Source of the DNA: Clostridiales bacterium
Lineage (GTDB): Bacteria; Bacillota; Limnochordia; Darwinibacteriales; B1SED10-159
Assembly (NCBI GenBank): GCA_003551965.1
Contig: PUOC01000209.1
Location: 1 to 50,902, forward strand
Reading direction: 5' to 3'
Length of the DNA: 50,902 bases
Shown: piece after piece, positions 8,150-17,127 of the stretch
How the letters are laid out: every line of letters begins with the position of its first letter
Position numbering within the stretch: position 1 is the stretch's first letter
Program-made: the position numbers and the translations under genes
The notes under the pieces: generated by a model
Database searches by the model: none
The model's input: only the letters and a program-made list of their open reading frames with translations
Told to the model about the DNA's origin: nothing

Positions 8150-9040
8150 ATGTACCATAAAATCATGGCGGGCCTGCCGCTGCTGGCGGGCCTGCTGCTG
8201 GTATGGACAGCCGGCTGGGCCGCGCCGGGAGACGGTTGGCACAGTGCGGAAGTGGGCGGGCTTACGCTGGAATACGGACGAGCTGGCGCTGGACCGGCGC
8301 TGGTCGTCCTTCCCGCTGGCCCGGGCATGGATGTCCGCCTCTACGCCCGGATTCTGTCGGACCTGCAAGACGACATGACTGTTTTCTATGTCAATCCCAG
8401 GGGCTCGGGTGGATCGGGCACCCCCGAAGACGGCGATTACAGCATGAAGGCCATGGCGTCGGACCTGGACCGGCTCAGAGAACACTGGGACTTGGAGAGC
8501 CTCAGCATCCTAGGGCACGGACATGGGGCCATGGTAGGCCTGCAGTACGCATTGGAATACGGTGAGCACTTGGACCGCTTGGTATTAAGCGGCGGTGCCC
8601 ATTATTTGGGCGAGGAATGGTGCGGCCAGCGGGAGAAAGCCCTCCAACGCCATCCAGCCTACGAGGAGTACATGGAACTGCCCGGCTACGAACAGAACTC
8701 CACCGAGGCAACGCTTTTGCTGGATTTCTATGACTATGATCCGGAGAAATTTGACTGGCTGGTTCCTTACTTGGATGTAAGCTTAGAAGCCAATTCCTAT
8801 TTTATGGAGAAGGAATGGGACCAATGGGATGTCCGGGATCAAATAGCAGAGTTGGACCGGCCGGTCCTGCTGGTGTGGGGTGCGCACGACGTGGTGGATC
8901 CTATCGAGAGGGCTGAGGAGTTGGCAGAGCTGCTTCCCGAGGGCCAGCTGCATGTGCTCGAGAACGCCGCCCATCTGGCTTTCGCCGAAAAAACCGAGGC
9001 CTTCGTGGATGCCCTGCACACATTCCTTCTGCAGGACTGA
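8150..9040 (+). CDS. Secreted alpha/beta-hydrolase, proline iminopeptidase-like, lacking the nucleophile serine
   Basis: A 296-residue protein with a signal peptide (residues 1 to about 25, ending in GWAAPG) and an alpha/beta-hydrolase fold resembling proline iminopeptidases. It has AGPGMD in place of the family's HGGPG, and NPRGSGGSG in place of DQRGxGxS. The nucleophile elbow reads GHGHG instead of GHSxG: the position expected to be Ser is Gly124, encoded GGA at 8519-8521. The other triad members appear intact, Asp in WGAHDVVDP and His in NAAHLAF. The frame is otherwise unbroken, and the start ATG has GGAGGAG ten bases upstream. This suggests a binding protein or an enzyme with altered chemistry, rather than a decaying gene. 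Confidence 0.8.
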   Translation: MYHKIMAGLPLLAGLLLVWTAGWAAPGDGWHSAEVGGLTLEYGRAGAGPALVVLPAGPGMDVRLYARILSDLQDDMTVFYVNPRGSGGSGTPEDGDYSMKAMASDLDRLREHWDLESLSILGHGHGAMVGLQYALEYGEHLDRLVLSGGAHYLGEEWCGQREKALQRHPAYEEYMELPGYEQNSTEATLLLDFYDYDPEKFDWLVPYLDVSLEANSYFMEKEWDQWDVRDQIAELDRPVLLVWGAHDVVDPIERAEELAELLPEGQLHVLENAAHLAFAEKTEAFVDALHTFLLQD

Positions 9041-9049
9041 TGCTGCTGT

Positions 9050-9088
9050 AGGTCCCGCTGGCACCTAGATGCGCTGCCAGCGGGACCT
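9050..9088. terminator. Bidirectional intrinsic terminator between convergent genes
   Basis: A perfect 14-base inverted repeat, AGGTCCCGCTGGCA (9050-9063) and TGCCAGCGGGACCT (9075-9088), with an 11-base loop. It sits in the 56-base gap between the hydrolase and the SpoIID-like gene. It is followed on the plus strand by TGTTGTT rather than a clean T run, so termination may be partial. Confidence 0.75.
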
Positions 9089-9096
9089 TGTTGTTC

Positions 9097-11187
9097 TCAG
9101 CGGTACTCCATTTGAATGGGCGTAAACTGGATATCTTCATAAAACTGGCGGAGGATGGTCCTATAATCCATGCCTTCTTCGGCCATGGCCTTGGCTGCCC
9201 ACTGGCTCATGCCGACACCATGGCCGCTCCCGCCCCCGTAGAAGGTGACCGATTCCAGGCTGCCGTTGTCTCCATGCTCCAGGGAAAAACTCATGAAGGC
9301 GCTGGGCAGTAGCGAGTAATTGACCAAATCGGTACCGCTTCCGAGCCGTTGGATGGTGATATCAGATCCGGTAAAGGCTTGGGAAGGACGGATAACGAAC
9401 CGTATATTCAGCTCCTTCTGGATCCGGACGACCGCGTCTTCGCCGTAGATGTCCAGAGCCATGACCTGCCCGCCGTCGCCGCGCTTGGCGACTTCCAGGT
9501 GCCGGATGCGCCCAATGCCTTCTTCCGGGATGGGCTTGGAAACAAAGGAGCCGTCTTCCCGGCGGGTGAGGACAAACTCGCTTTGGGCCTGCCAACGGTC
9601 GTAGAGACTGGCATTGACAGCGGCTGTCAGCTCCTCGGCGGTGAGCCTTACCTGCCAGCGAAACCACGGTGAAACGGCGTCATACCCCTGCAGCGATTCG
9701 TCGGTAAAAAAATCATGGGCCTCGTCCTCAGTCCACTGCTCCGGCAGCGAAAACCCGGGAATAATGCTGCGGGCCTGCAAATAGGGCCGATCCGGGCCCG
9801 GGAAGCTGTGGTCGGCACTGCTCCAGACCTGCGAGGCCCTGGCTGTCACTCCGGCACTAGAAGAATGATAGACCGCTTGGATGACCTCTTGCTCGTATAA
9901 TGTGCTCATGAGCATGGGCGCCGTTTCACTGACGGCCGTATTGGTCTTGCCCGCTTCGCGGCGGTTGTTGTACACCTGTGACATGGTGCTGTCCTGAACG
10001 TGGAATCCTCGATGACTGTAAGATGAGTGCAGGGCCGAGCGCACTGCATAGGTCCGCGAGGCTACGGCCTGGGCCTTAAGGGCTTCCATGGGCCAGCGCG
10101 GAGGCATTTCGCTGGGCACCACCCCGTAAAGGTATTCATCCATCTCCACTTCGTTGATGATCTGCAGTACCGAAGGCCCAGATGCCGTCAGTTCCATAAA
10201 GCCGCGGTACTCCGGGTGAAAGGAGTGTGAGCCGCCCCGCTTGAAGCTCTCAACCCGGATCATTCCGCCGTCGGCAGGATGGATGAACAGCCGTTCGTCG
10301 GTGCGCAGCACTTCACGGTCGTTCTGGTGTACAATCAGGGAGCCGTCTTCCACATGAAATTCCAGGGGCAGTCCTGGAGAGGAACGCACCATCACTTGAT
10401 TGCGGTAATCTTTGACCAGCAATCCTGTGGACGAGGAAAGGACAGCCCGCGAGTGATCAAGGCTGGAGAAATCCTCGGTGGTTAATCCGACGCGAATGAA
10501 ATCAACGTACTGCGGTGCCAGCACATCAATTTGCACAACCTGTCCCTGCAGTGTCGAGAGCACCACATCGTGTGCTCCGACCATAATCTCGTCGAAAGCA
10601 ATTTCCCGGATGCCTTCTTTCACGCCGTGAAAATGCTGAAATACCAGGGCGTGTTCCTGCACGTCGAAGTGCTGGCCGGACATCATTTCCAGCTGGCCGC
10701 TTTTGCGCACCAACATCCTCTGCGGTTCATAGCGGCTGAGTCTGTCGCCCACAAGGATGGTGGTGGAGCCTAGTATATCTGCGGGCCGTTGTATGTCCAC
10801 GGCCGCTTCCACGGATAGTTCTCGAGCGTCTTTTGGCGCCGTGAATTCCGCAGCTACGCTGCCGCGCCCCTGTTCCAAAGGAATACGCTGGCCGCTGACG
10901 GCCAAGAGATCATCACCGTGCCAGAGAGCGAGCTCGCCAAAACCGTGGGTTTTTGACTCCTCTGCCGCCCGGAACTCCACTTTGACAGTGAAGGGTTCAC
11001 CGGGTTGGACGTGGCTCACTGGGTCGCCCTGTTCATCAAGGAGCGAAAAAGACTGCAGCAGAAAGCCGTCCTTCCCGGGAGCACCGTTTTCCGATTCGCT
11101 GACCACCTGCTGCGCCGCGGCGGGCAGTGCCAGCATGGCCAGCAGCCCCAGGAGTAAAACCAGAGCCGTTGCGTTATGTTGCTTCAT
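9097..11187 (-). CDS. SpoIID/LytB domain protein
   Basis: A 696-residue exported protein with a signal peptide (residues 1-25, ending ALPAAAQ). The C-terminal half, from about residue 335, is a SpoIID/LytB domain. It contains MDEYLYGVVPSEMP, then WPMEALKAQAVASRTYA, and later the GHGVGMSQWAAKAMA motif close to the C-terminus. SpoIID proteins are lytic transglycosylases that cut denuded peptidoglycan glycans, classically during engulfment of the forespore. This protein is much longer than sporulation SpoIID (about 340 residues). Its first 330 residues form an extra region with an Ig-like beginning (GEPFTVKVEFRA), so it may be a cell-wall remodelling paralogue. The ATG follows GGGAGG by seven bases. 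Confidence 0.9.
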   Translation of the reverse strand: MKQHNATALVLLLGLLAMLALPAAAQQVVSESENGAPGKDGFLLQSFSLLDEQGDPVSHVQPGEPFTVKVEFRAAEESKTHGFGELALWHGDDLLAVSGQRIPLEQGRGSVAAEFTAPKDARELSVEAAVDIQRPADILGSTTILVGDRLSRYEPQRMLVRKSGQLEMMSGQHFDVQEHALVFQHFHGVKEGIREIAFDEIMVGAHDVVLSTLQGQVVQIDVLAPQYVDFIRVGLTTEDFSSLDHSRAVLSSSTGLLVKDYRNQVMVRSSPGLPLEFHVEDGSLIVHQNDREVLRTDERLFIHPADGGMIRVESFKRGGSHSFHPEYRGFMELTASGPSVLQIINEVEMDEYLYGVVPSEMPPRWPMEALKAQAVASRTYAVRSALHSSYSHRGFHVQDSTMSQVYNNRREAGKTNTAVSETAPMLMSTLYEQEVIQAVYHSSSAGVTARASQVWSSADHSFPGPDRPYLQARSIIPGFSLPEQWTEDEAHDFFTDESLQGYDAVSPWFRWQVRLTAEELTAAVNASLYDRWQAQSEFVLTRREDGSFVSKPIPEEGIGRIRHLEVAKRGDGGQVMALDIYGEDAVVRIQKELNIRFVIRPSQAFTGSDITIQRLGSGTDLVNYSLLPSAFMSFSLEHGDNGSLESVTFYGGGSGHGVGMSQWAAKAMAEEGMDYRTILRQFYEDIQFTPIQMEYR

Positions 11188-11254
11188 GGCATAGCCTCCC
11201 TTACGTCTGCTTCCTCATTGTATTCGCCGTTGTGTTTTGCATGCCCTGCTGGAC

Positions 11255-11929
11255 CTACTCCTGCACCATGCGATATGTGACTTCCACGGCTGCTGTCACA
11301 TGCATCTGTCCCGGCATCATGGTGCCTGCGGCCGCGGCGTCCTCCATGGTCCGGAGCTGCGGGGTTACCGTTTCTGCTTCCCGGATTGCTTTGATTTCCA
11401 GCACCGTTCCCCTGGGTTTGAGCTGTTCAGCCTTCCAGCGAGCTTGCTCCTTCGCGGCGGCATAGGCCGTTTCCTGCAATGCCTTTGTGTCTTCCACGCT
11501 GTAGTGGATGTTCTGGACAATATTGGCGCCGGCCTCCACCGACCGGTCGATCATAGCCGCTGCCGCTTCGATCTCATGCAGCGATACTTCCATGACATGG
11601 CGCACTCGGAAAGGACCCGACACCATGGTTCCCTGATCTGCGTCCCAGTGCTCGCTGCGGCGCAGATCGAAGCTGACGGTATGGATGTTTTCTTCAGAGG
11701 TATGCTCCAGAAAAATGTCCACCAGCGCTTCCATGACTGCATTGGTTTCAGCCAAGGCTGCCTGGGCCTCTTCGTCTTCAACTTGGACACCGATCCGTAC
11801 CGTTACTTTGTCAGGGCTTGCCAGGGCCTCGCCGCGGCCCTGCACTTCAATCACCCCAGCGGCAGCACCTGGGGACAGCAGGGCAAGGGCGAAGGATCCG
11901 GCTATGACAAGCCATAGTATGTGTTTCAC
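11255..11929 (-). CDS. SIMPL domain (DUF541) exported protein
   Basis: A 224-residue protein with a signal peptide (residues 1 to about 25, ending SPGAAAG). Next comes the SIMPL/DUF541 start, IEVQGRGEALASPDKVTVRIGV. The middle part has the family's S-V-E-D-T-K-A-L-Q-E-T-A-Y-A-A-A-KEQA segment, in which ALQETAYAAAKEQA and KAEQL are the typical pieces, and it ends in a beta strand. I chose the GTG at 11929 because AAAGGTGG lies six bases upstream. The family is periplasmic or extracytoplasmic and its molecular role is unclear; E. coli YggE, a relative, is linked to oxidative stress. It lies 67 bases upstream of the SpoIID-like gene on the same strand, so the two could be co-transcribed. Confidence 0.85.
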   Translation of the reverse strand: MKHILWLVIAGSFALALLSPGAAAGVIEVQGRGEALASPDKVTVRIGVQVEDEEAQAALAETNAVMEALVDIFLEHTSEENIHTVSFDLRRSEHWDADQGTMVSGPFRVRHVMEVSLHEIEAAAAMIDRSVEAGANIVQNIHYSVEDTKALQETAYAAAKEQARWKAEQLKPRGTVLEIKAIREAETVTPQLRTMEDAAAAGTMMPGQMHVTAAVEVTYRMVQE

Positions 11930-12001
11930 TGCAGACCACCTTTCTCGGCAGCCTGTGTCGGCAGCAGATAGGGCGGTGCCCGGCTGCAGAAACAGACTGT
12001 C

Positions 12002-12030
12002 CATAGATATTTACTACATCAATTCGTCAA
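12002..12030 (-). promoter_or_regulatory. Possible promoter for the SIMPL/SpoIID-like pair
   Basis: On the minus strand, TTGACG (12030-12025) and TCTATG (12007-12002) are separated by 17 bases. The -10 element is weak. The rest of the 259-base gap from 11930 to 12188 holds nothing I can recognise. Confidence 0.3.
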
Positions 12031-12188
12031 TGGGAGACAGGATCATGCCGCCGTCGCCGAATTTATCGCAGTACTGCAGGAATTTCCCACTGCCGGCGCC
12101 GAAACAACAACCAGTGCCTGCCGCCGCGACCCTGCGGGAGCTTGGCCGTGCGCTGCAACGATAAACGAAGCAGGGAAGGTGTGTCGAC

Positions 12189-13643
12189 ATGCAGCAGGAC
12201 ATATGGACATGGGATGCCGGGCGGCTGCGGAAAGGTATGCAGGATGGCGCTTTTTCCAGCTTGGAGCTGTCAATTGAATACCTGAAGCGTTGGTCCCGTT
12301 ATAACAGCCGACTGTGTGCTCTGATAAGCTTCAATCCCGATGCCTTAGCGTTGGCCGAAGCAGCGGATCGTGCAAGGGCCCAGGGCCGAGTGCGCGGCCC
12401 GCTGCACGGCATTCCCATTGTGATCAAAGACAATATCGACACCGCCGACGCCATGTACACCACGGCCGGCTCCCTGGCCTTGGCAAAACACCGGGCGCGA
12501 GAAGATGCCCACCTGGTCAACAAAATCCATGACGCCGGCATGGTTCTGCTAGGCAAGGCAAATCTGAGTCAGTGGGCCAACTTTATTTCCGAGTCCTCGC
12601 CCAACGGGTTCAGTGCATTGGGAGGCCAGACAAGGAATCCCTACGGCCAATCCTTGGATGCAGGGGGATCCAGTTCTGGCTCCGGTGCTGCCGTGGCCGC
12701 TGGGCTGGCAGCGATGGCGGTGGGAACAGAGACCCAGGGCTCCATTCTCAGTCCGGCCAGTGAAAATTCCTTAGTGGGCATCAAGCCTACCGTGGGATTG
12801 GTCAGCCGACGGGGCATTGTTCCCATTTCCTTCAGTCAGGATACCGCCGGCCCTATGGCGAAAACGGTGCGTGACGCTGCGGAATTGCTCAATGTATTGG
12901 TCGGTGAAGATCCGCGGGACGCGGCCACATTCGGGACCAAGTCCGAGGCGGCATCCGACTATACGCAGTTTCTGCAGACCCAGTCCCTGGCCGGTGCTCG
13001 CCTTGGCTTGGCCAGGGAACCCTTTTGGGAGAAGCTGTCGGCGGCGGAGTGCCGGGTGATGGAGGCGGCACTGAAAGCGGTCCGGGATGCCGGTGCCGAG
13101 GTGGTGGAGGAGCTTCCCTACCCGCCGGCGGAGGCAGACGACGGCATTGACGTGCTGTTGCATGAATTTGCGCCGGCGCTGGACCGCTACCTGGAGTCGG
13201 CGGAGTCTGTCCCGCTGCGAACCCTTGAAGAGCTGATCCAATGGAATTATCAGCACCAGCCGCAGTCCATACCCTATGGACAGACGTTGTTCATCCGTTC
13301 CTTAGAAAAAGGCGGAATGACCCAATCCGGGTATTTCCAGGCCCGAACACGGGATCTGCGGATCTCACGGACCCAAGGGTTGGATCGAGTCCTCCAGGAA
13401 TACAGACTCGATGCCATGATCTTCCCGTCAGCCTGCGGCTGCGGGCTTCCCGCCAAGGCAGGCTATCCGTCGGTGACTGTGCCGGCCGGTTATGCCTCTG
13501 ATACGGGGCGGCCCCTGGGGATGACATTCACAGGGTGCGGTTTTTCTGAGCCTAGATTACTGGCGCTGGCCGCCAGTTTTGAGGCCCGTCGACCTGTGAG
13601 GCAGGAGCCGGGCTTAGAGGACTACGGGGAGGAAGGTTTTTAG
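12189..13643 (+). CDS. Amidase signature family protein
   Basis: A 484-residue cytoplasmic amidase. The Ser-cisSer-Lys triad is visible as Lys80 in GIPIVIKDN, Ser161 in AGGSSSGSG and Ser185 in ETQGSI, with the 24-residue spacing between the two serines usual for the family. The extended signature continues as SPASENSLVGIKPTVGLVSR, typical of the long-form amidases found in Bacillota. It hydrolyses an amide to a carboxylate and ammonia; the substrate cannot be read off. It is not likely to be GatA, because gatB and gatC are absent and the C-terminal region differs. The ATG is preceded by a GGGAAGGTG box. Confidence 0.9.
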   Translation: MQQDIWTWDAGRLRKGMQDGAFSSLELSIEYLKRWSRYNSRLCALISFNPDALALAEAADRARAQGRVRGPLHGIPIVIKDNIDTADAMYTTAGSLALAKHRAREDAHLVNKIHDAGMVLLGKANLSQWANFISESSPNGFSALGGQTRNPYGQSLDAGGSSSGSGAAVAAGLAAMAVGTETQGSILSPASENSLVGIKPTVGLVSRRGIVPISFSQDTAGPMAKTVRDAAELLNVLVGEDPRDAATFGTKSEAASDYTQFLQTQSLAGARLGLAREPFWEKLSAAECRVMEAALKAVRDAGAEVVEELPYPPAEADDGIDVLLHEFAPALDRYLESAESVPLRTLEELIQWNYQHQPQSIPYGQTLFIRSLEKGGMTQSGYFQARTRDLRISRTQGLDRVLQEYRLDAMIFPSACGCGLPAKAGYPSVTVPAGYASDTGRPLGMTFTGCGFSEPRLLALAASFEARRPVRQEPGLEDYGEEGF

Positions 13644-13780
13644 GGATGTGCCCGACACTGCCATGGCCGTGCGTCCACACGGCCGCAGGCGCAAAAATGC
13701 TGTAACTGCCGGCAGGGATCCGATGGTGAACCTGCGAATATTGACAGTGGTTATTATTTGCAGAATAAGGAGGAACAACC

Positions 13781-14170
13781 GTGGAACTAACACATCTTCG
13801 TTTGTTGACGGAGGACTACAAAGCTGCATTTTCTTTCTACCGGGACATTATGGAACTGCCTGTTAAGCGCGGCACGGAATTGTCCGGATATGCGGAGTTT
13901 GGGGCGGGTGATGTGCGATTGGCACTGTTCTGCCGCAAACATATGGCAGATATTGTCGGGGCCGATCACCGGCCGGGCTCGGGCGCGCAGGCGGATCCCA
14001 TGGTGATCATACTTCGGGTAGCCAGCGTGGACGATCAAGCCGCCGCACTGCGGCAGAAAGGTGTAAGCTTGGTGGCCGAACCTGTGGACCGCCCGGGCTG
14101 GGACGTGCGCACCGCCCATCTGCGTGATCCCGATGGTAACCTGATCGAAGTGAATGAACGGCTGCAGTAG
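13781..14170 (+). CDS. VOC (glyoxalase/bleomycin resistance/dioxygenase) superfamily protein
   Basis: A 129-residue protein made of two beta-alpha-beta-beta-beta units, as usual for this superfamily. The first unit opens with ELTHLRLLTEDYKAAFSFYRDIMEL; the second ends with LRDPDGNLIEVNE, whose Glu is normally a metal ligand. AAGGAGG lies eight bases before the GTG start. Members include lyases, dioxygenases and antibiotic-binding resistance proteins; which of these applies cannot be said. It stands alone, 137 bases downstream of the amidase gene in a gap where I see nothing else. Confidence 0.85.
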   Translation: MELTHLRLLTEDYKAAFSFYRDIMELPVKRGTELSGYAEFGAGDVRLALFCRKHMADIVGADHRPGSGAQADPMVIILRVASVDDQAAALRQKGVSLVAEPVDRPGWDVRTAHLRDPDGNLIEVNERLQ

Positions 14171-14208
14171 TGCCTGGGCCCGGCTGCCCGGGCTCGCTGT
14201 CCGACGAC

Positions 14209-14244
14209 GCGGGCCTGCAGCAGGATCTAAAGGTGCAGGCCCGC
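14209..14244. terminator. Strong hairpin downstream of the VOC gene
   Basis: An 11-base perfect inverted repeat, GCGGGCCTGCA (14209-14219) and TGCAGGCCCGC (14234-14244), with a 14-base loop. No T run follows, so it may be an inefficient terminator or an RNA end-stabilising hairpin. A smaller GCCCGG/CCGGGC hairpin lies just upstream. Confidence 0.45.
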
Positions 14245-14307
14245 TACGCAGAACCATGATAAGCTCTATGGCCAGGAACTGGTATTGTGCGGAAGAGGGT
14301 GGACACG

Positions 14308-14871
14308 TTGAACAGGCGGGAATTCATGGACCAATTGGCCAAAGGACTTGCAGTGCTGCCTGAGCACGCCCGCCGGGATATTCTCGACGATTACGAACAG
14401 CGTTTCCAAGCCGCCGCAGAAGCAGGCAGAGGTGAAGAGGAGGTTGTTTCGGAACTGGGGCATCCGCGGTCTCTGGCCAGGTACCACCATGCCCGGCACG
14501 CGTTGGATGCGGCAGAAGGCCACGGCAGCCTGGTCCGGTTTGCGGAGGCCTTCGGCGCCGCTGCAGCGTTGGGGGTATTCAGTTTCCTCTCCATCCTCGG
14601 CCCAGTCTTGGCCGCTGTGGTAATGCTTCTGCCCATTTTCGCCCTTGGGGCTTTTTTGACCTTTGCCGCCGGCTGGATCCTGGCCGCCGCCCTGCGGACC
14701 TTTCTCGAGCCGCAGGTGCTGTTCCTTCCGTTCAATATGTTGGTTCTCGGCTTCGGCTCTGCTGCCGTAGGGTTGATTGTGCTGTTTCTGGCCGCCATGG
14801 CCGGCCGGCTCTGCTTTCGCTTGGGCCTGCGGTATCTTCGTTGGAACGTGGATGTTCTGGGGAGGCGCTAG
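14308..14871 (+). CDS. HAAS (DUF1700) domain membrane protein
   Basis: A 187-residue protein starting at TTG with GAGGGTGG five bases upstream. The N-terminal 60 residues are the HAAS signature: NRREFMDQLAKGL, then DDYEQRFQAAAEAGRGEEEVVSELGHPRSLA in order. After it come two or three long hydrophobic segments (about residues 80-115, 120-140 and 145-170). Such proteins are usually encoded next to a PadR-type regulator and act as its membrane partner. No PadR gene is present here, which is unusual. The following gene is a membrane-anchored serine hydrolase after 160 bases. Confidence 0.8.
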   Translation: MNRREFMDQLAKGLAVLPEHARRDILDDYEQRFQAAAEAGRGEEEVVSELGHPRSLARYHHARHALDAAEGHGSLVRFAEAFGAAAALGVFSFLSILGPVLAAVVMLLPIFALGAFLTFAAGWILAAALRTFLEPQVLFLPFNMLVLGFGSAAVGLIVLFLAAMAGRLCFRLGLRYLRWNVDVLGRR

Positions 14872-15031
14872 ATCATGCCGGGAAGTATTATCCATTGGAC
14901 AGCGGACTCGGAAAACCGGATCTCCATGGGAAGGTGCAAGGCCGTTTGTTGAAGAGGCGGGGTCAGAACCGGATGGCAGTGGTTCACTTGGCGCCGCAAC
15001 AGGCGGTATCTGTGATAGGGAGGCGGGCGCT

Positions 15032-17008
15032 GTGAAACGTTTTTGGAGGAGCAGTGGAGGGTACCGGCGGCGGGCCCGGACGGTGGTTTGTGTATGGCTG
15101 TGGTGCATGGCAGCTCTGCTGGTAGCCCTGCCCGCGGCCGCGGCCCCGGATTTGAACGACCAGGCGGCACTGGGGGCCTTTCTGGACGGCATCATGACGG
15201 AACAACTGAACTCGTATCGTGTACCCGGTGTCACACTTTCCATTGTCCAAGATGGCGATGTGCTGTTCAGCCGGGGATACGGCTATGCCGATTTGGACGA
15301 TTATACGGCCGTTGATCCGGAGCAAACACTCTTCCGTGTGGGCTCCGTTTCCAAACTTGTCACTGGGACGGCCGTAATGCAATTGGTGGAAGAGGGACAG
15401 TTGGAGCTGGATCGCGACATCAATGACTACCTCGATTTTCAAGTTCCGGACCGGGTTCTAAGCGAAGGTGCCGGGGCACCTATTACCATGCGGCACCTGC
15501 TGACGCATACGCCCGGTTTGGAAGATGCGGCCGACGGACTCTTCTTTTTGTCCGAGGACCGGATGATGCCGTTGGGGGAGTATCTGCAGCAGTATAAACC
15601 CGCGGGCGTATTTGAGCCAGGGCAACTGCTCGGGTATTCCAACTACGGCTCAGCACTGGCCGGGTATGCCGTAGAGCAGATCACGGGGCAGCCGTTTGCG
15701 GAATATGTGGATGAGCATATTTTCGAGCCCCTGGCCATGGAACGCAGCAGCTTCCAACAGCCCTTGCCCCCGGAATGGGAGGCGGACTTGGCCCGAGCCT
15801 ACAAATACGTTGAAGACACCTTTCACGAAGGTGACTTTGAATTCATCCCTGCCGCACCGGCCGGGGCTTTGAGTACGACCGCGGCGGATATGGCGCGCTT
15901 TATGATGGCTCATTTGGGAGACGGGACATTTCAGGGAGAGACGATATTGCTCCCTGAGACCACGGAGAAAATGCATGCCCGGCAATTTACCCACCATCCG
16001 CAGCTTTCCGGCGTGACCCTGGGGTTTTTTGAAGACACGGTCAATGGCAGAAGGATACTGGCACACAGCGGCGGTACCATGCTCTTTTTCAGCCACATGT
16101 TCTTGGTGCCCGAAGAAGATGTGGGGCTGTTTGTCTCCTACAGCGGCGGTACCGAGGCTGGTGAGGTGCTGCGCCTGCCGAGGAAGCTGTTCCAGGCATT
16201 CATGGATCAGTATTTTCCTGGGCCGGAAGTGTCTGTACCAAGCCCCCAGGAAGATGCGGCAGCGCGGGCGGCGGGGTTTGCCGGGGAGTATCACCCCACC
16301 CGCATGAGCTTTACCGGCGACGAGAAGTTCATGGGCCTCATACAGGCGGTGCAGTTGCAAGGAGGAGACGACGGCTATCTGCGGGCCCGCATCATGGGCA
16401 GTGCGGAAGAATTCGTGGAGTTGGAGCCCGGCCTCTACATCAACCGCGACATTGGAGAGAACCCCATGGTAAGGAAGCTGGCTTTGTCCGAGCATGTTTC
16501 CGGGCAGACCTTGTTGGCCATGGGAGGCGCATCCTATCTGCAGGCACCCTGGTACGGCAGTCTGACGTTTTTGGGGGCCTTGATGGCATTCTCGGTTCTG
16601 ATGATTATCGTGACCCTGATGGGTTGGACGGGGGCTTGGGCCGTACGCAGAGCTCGCCCCGGCACCGAGACGGTGATGAAACCCGGAGAGCGGGCGGCGC
16701 GATTCGCGGCCGTCGGGTTTTCGCTGACGACAGCCGCCTTTTTGGCAGGAATGGCCTATACCTTTGGCCAAGTGGACCCCGCCTACGGCGTACCGGATAT
16801 TGTTTTCGGGATTACCACGCCTCTGACGCAAATTGTGTTCTGGCTTCCGTGGCTGATGATCGTCCTGGGGGCACTTACCGTGGTCTGTGCCGCTGCGGCT
16901 TGGTTTCGGCGTTACTGGACAACTGCGGCAAGGCTGCATTACAGCCTTATTGCCCTGTCAAGCATAGCTATGTTCTGGGTACTGTGGTTTACTAATATGT
17001 TCCCCTAG
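15032..17008 (+). CDS. Class C beta-lactamase-related serine hydrolase, membrane anchored
   Basis: A 658-residue protein with an N-terminal hydrophobic signal (about residues 17-38, ending LPAAAAP). The extracytoplasmic serine hydrolase domain has all three penicillin-binding motifs: Ser105-Val-Ser-Lys108, Tyr202-Ser-Asn204 and His345-Ser-Gly-Gly348. After a linker domain the last 120 residues contain three to four membrane helices (from YGSLTFLGALMAF onward). Family members include esterases, D-amino acid peptidases and beta-lactamase-like enzymes; this multi-helix form is common in Bacillota and has no settled substrate. The GTG at 15032 was chosen because AGGGAGG lies eight bases upstream; the frame is open 255 bases further back but overlaps the HAAS gene. 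Confidence 0.88.
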   Translation: MKRFWRSSGGYRRRARTVVCVWLWCMAALLVALPAAAAPDLNDQAALGAFLDGIMTEQLNSYRVPGVTLSIVQDGDVLFSRGYGYADLDDYTAVDPEQTLFRVGSVSKLVTGTAVMQLVEEGQLELDRDINDYLDFQVPDRVLSEGAGAPITMRHLLTHTPGLEDAADGLFFLSEDRMMPLGEYLQQYKPAGVFEPGQLLGYSNYGSALAGYAVEQITGQPFAEYVDEHIFEPLAMERSSFQQPLPPEWEADLARAYKYVEDTFHEGDFEFIPAAPAGALSTTAADMARFMMAHLGDGTFQGETILLPETTEKMHARQFTHHPQLSGVTLGFFEDTVNGRRILAHSGGTMLFFSHMFLVPEEDVGLFVSYSGGTEAGEVLRLPRKLFQAFMDQYFPGPEVSVPSPQEDAAARAAGFAGEYHPTRMSFTGDEKFMGLIQAVQLQGGDDGYLRARIMGSAEEFVELEPGLYINRDIGENPMVRKLALSEHVSGQTLLAMGGASYLQAPWYGSLTFLGALMAFSVLMIIVTLMGWTGAWAVRRARPGTETVMKPGERAARFAAVGFSLTTAAFLAGMAYTFGQVDPAYGVPDIVFGITTPLTQIVFWLPWLMIVLGALTVVCAAAAWFRRYWTTAARLHYSLIALSSIAMFWVLWFTNMFP

Positions 17009-17127
17009 AAGGTGTTGTCAAAGCGGCCGTTGCTTCGAGGCGGTTCAAATCAAGAAGGCGGGGTCGTTCCGCCGCCGGTGCCTGCTGCACCGTGCCGGAA
17101 CGATTCCTGGATTGGGAGGGTGCGATT

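Noticed and set aside
12031-12164. Small plus-strand open frame of 44 codons upstream of the amidase gene
   Set aside because: No ribosome binding site precedes its ATG, and the Pro/Ala-rich sequence has no recognisable feature.
14266-15243. Minus-strand open frame of 325 codons
   Set aside because: It lies antisense to the HAAS gene and the start of the serine hydrolase gene, with low-complexity composition.
15650-16939. Minus-strand open frame of 429 codons
   Set aside because: It is antisense to the serine hydrolase gene, rich in Pro, Arg, His and Gln, and shows no family motif; it is a shadow of a GC-rich coding strand.
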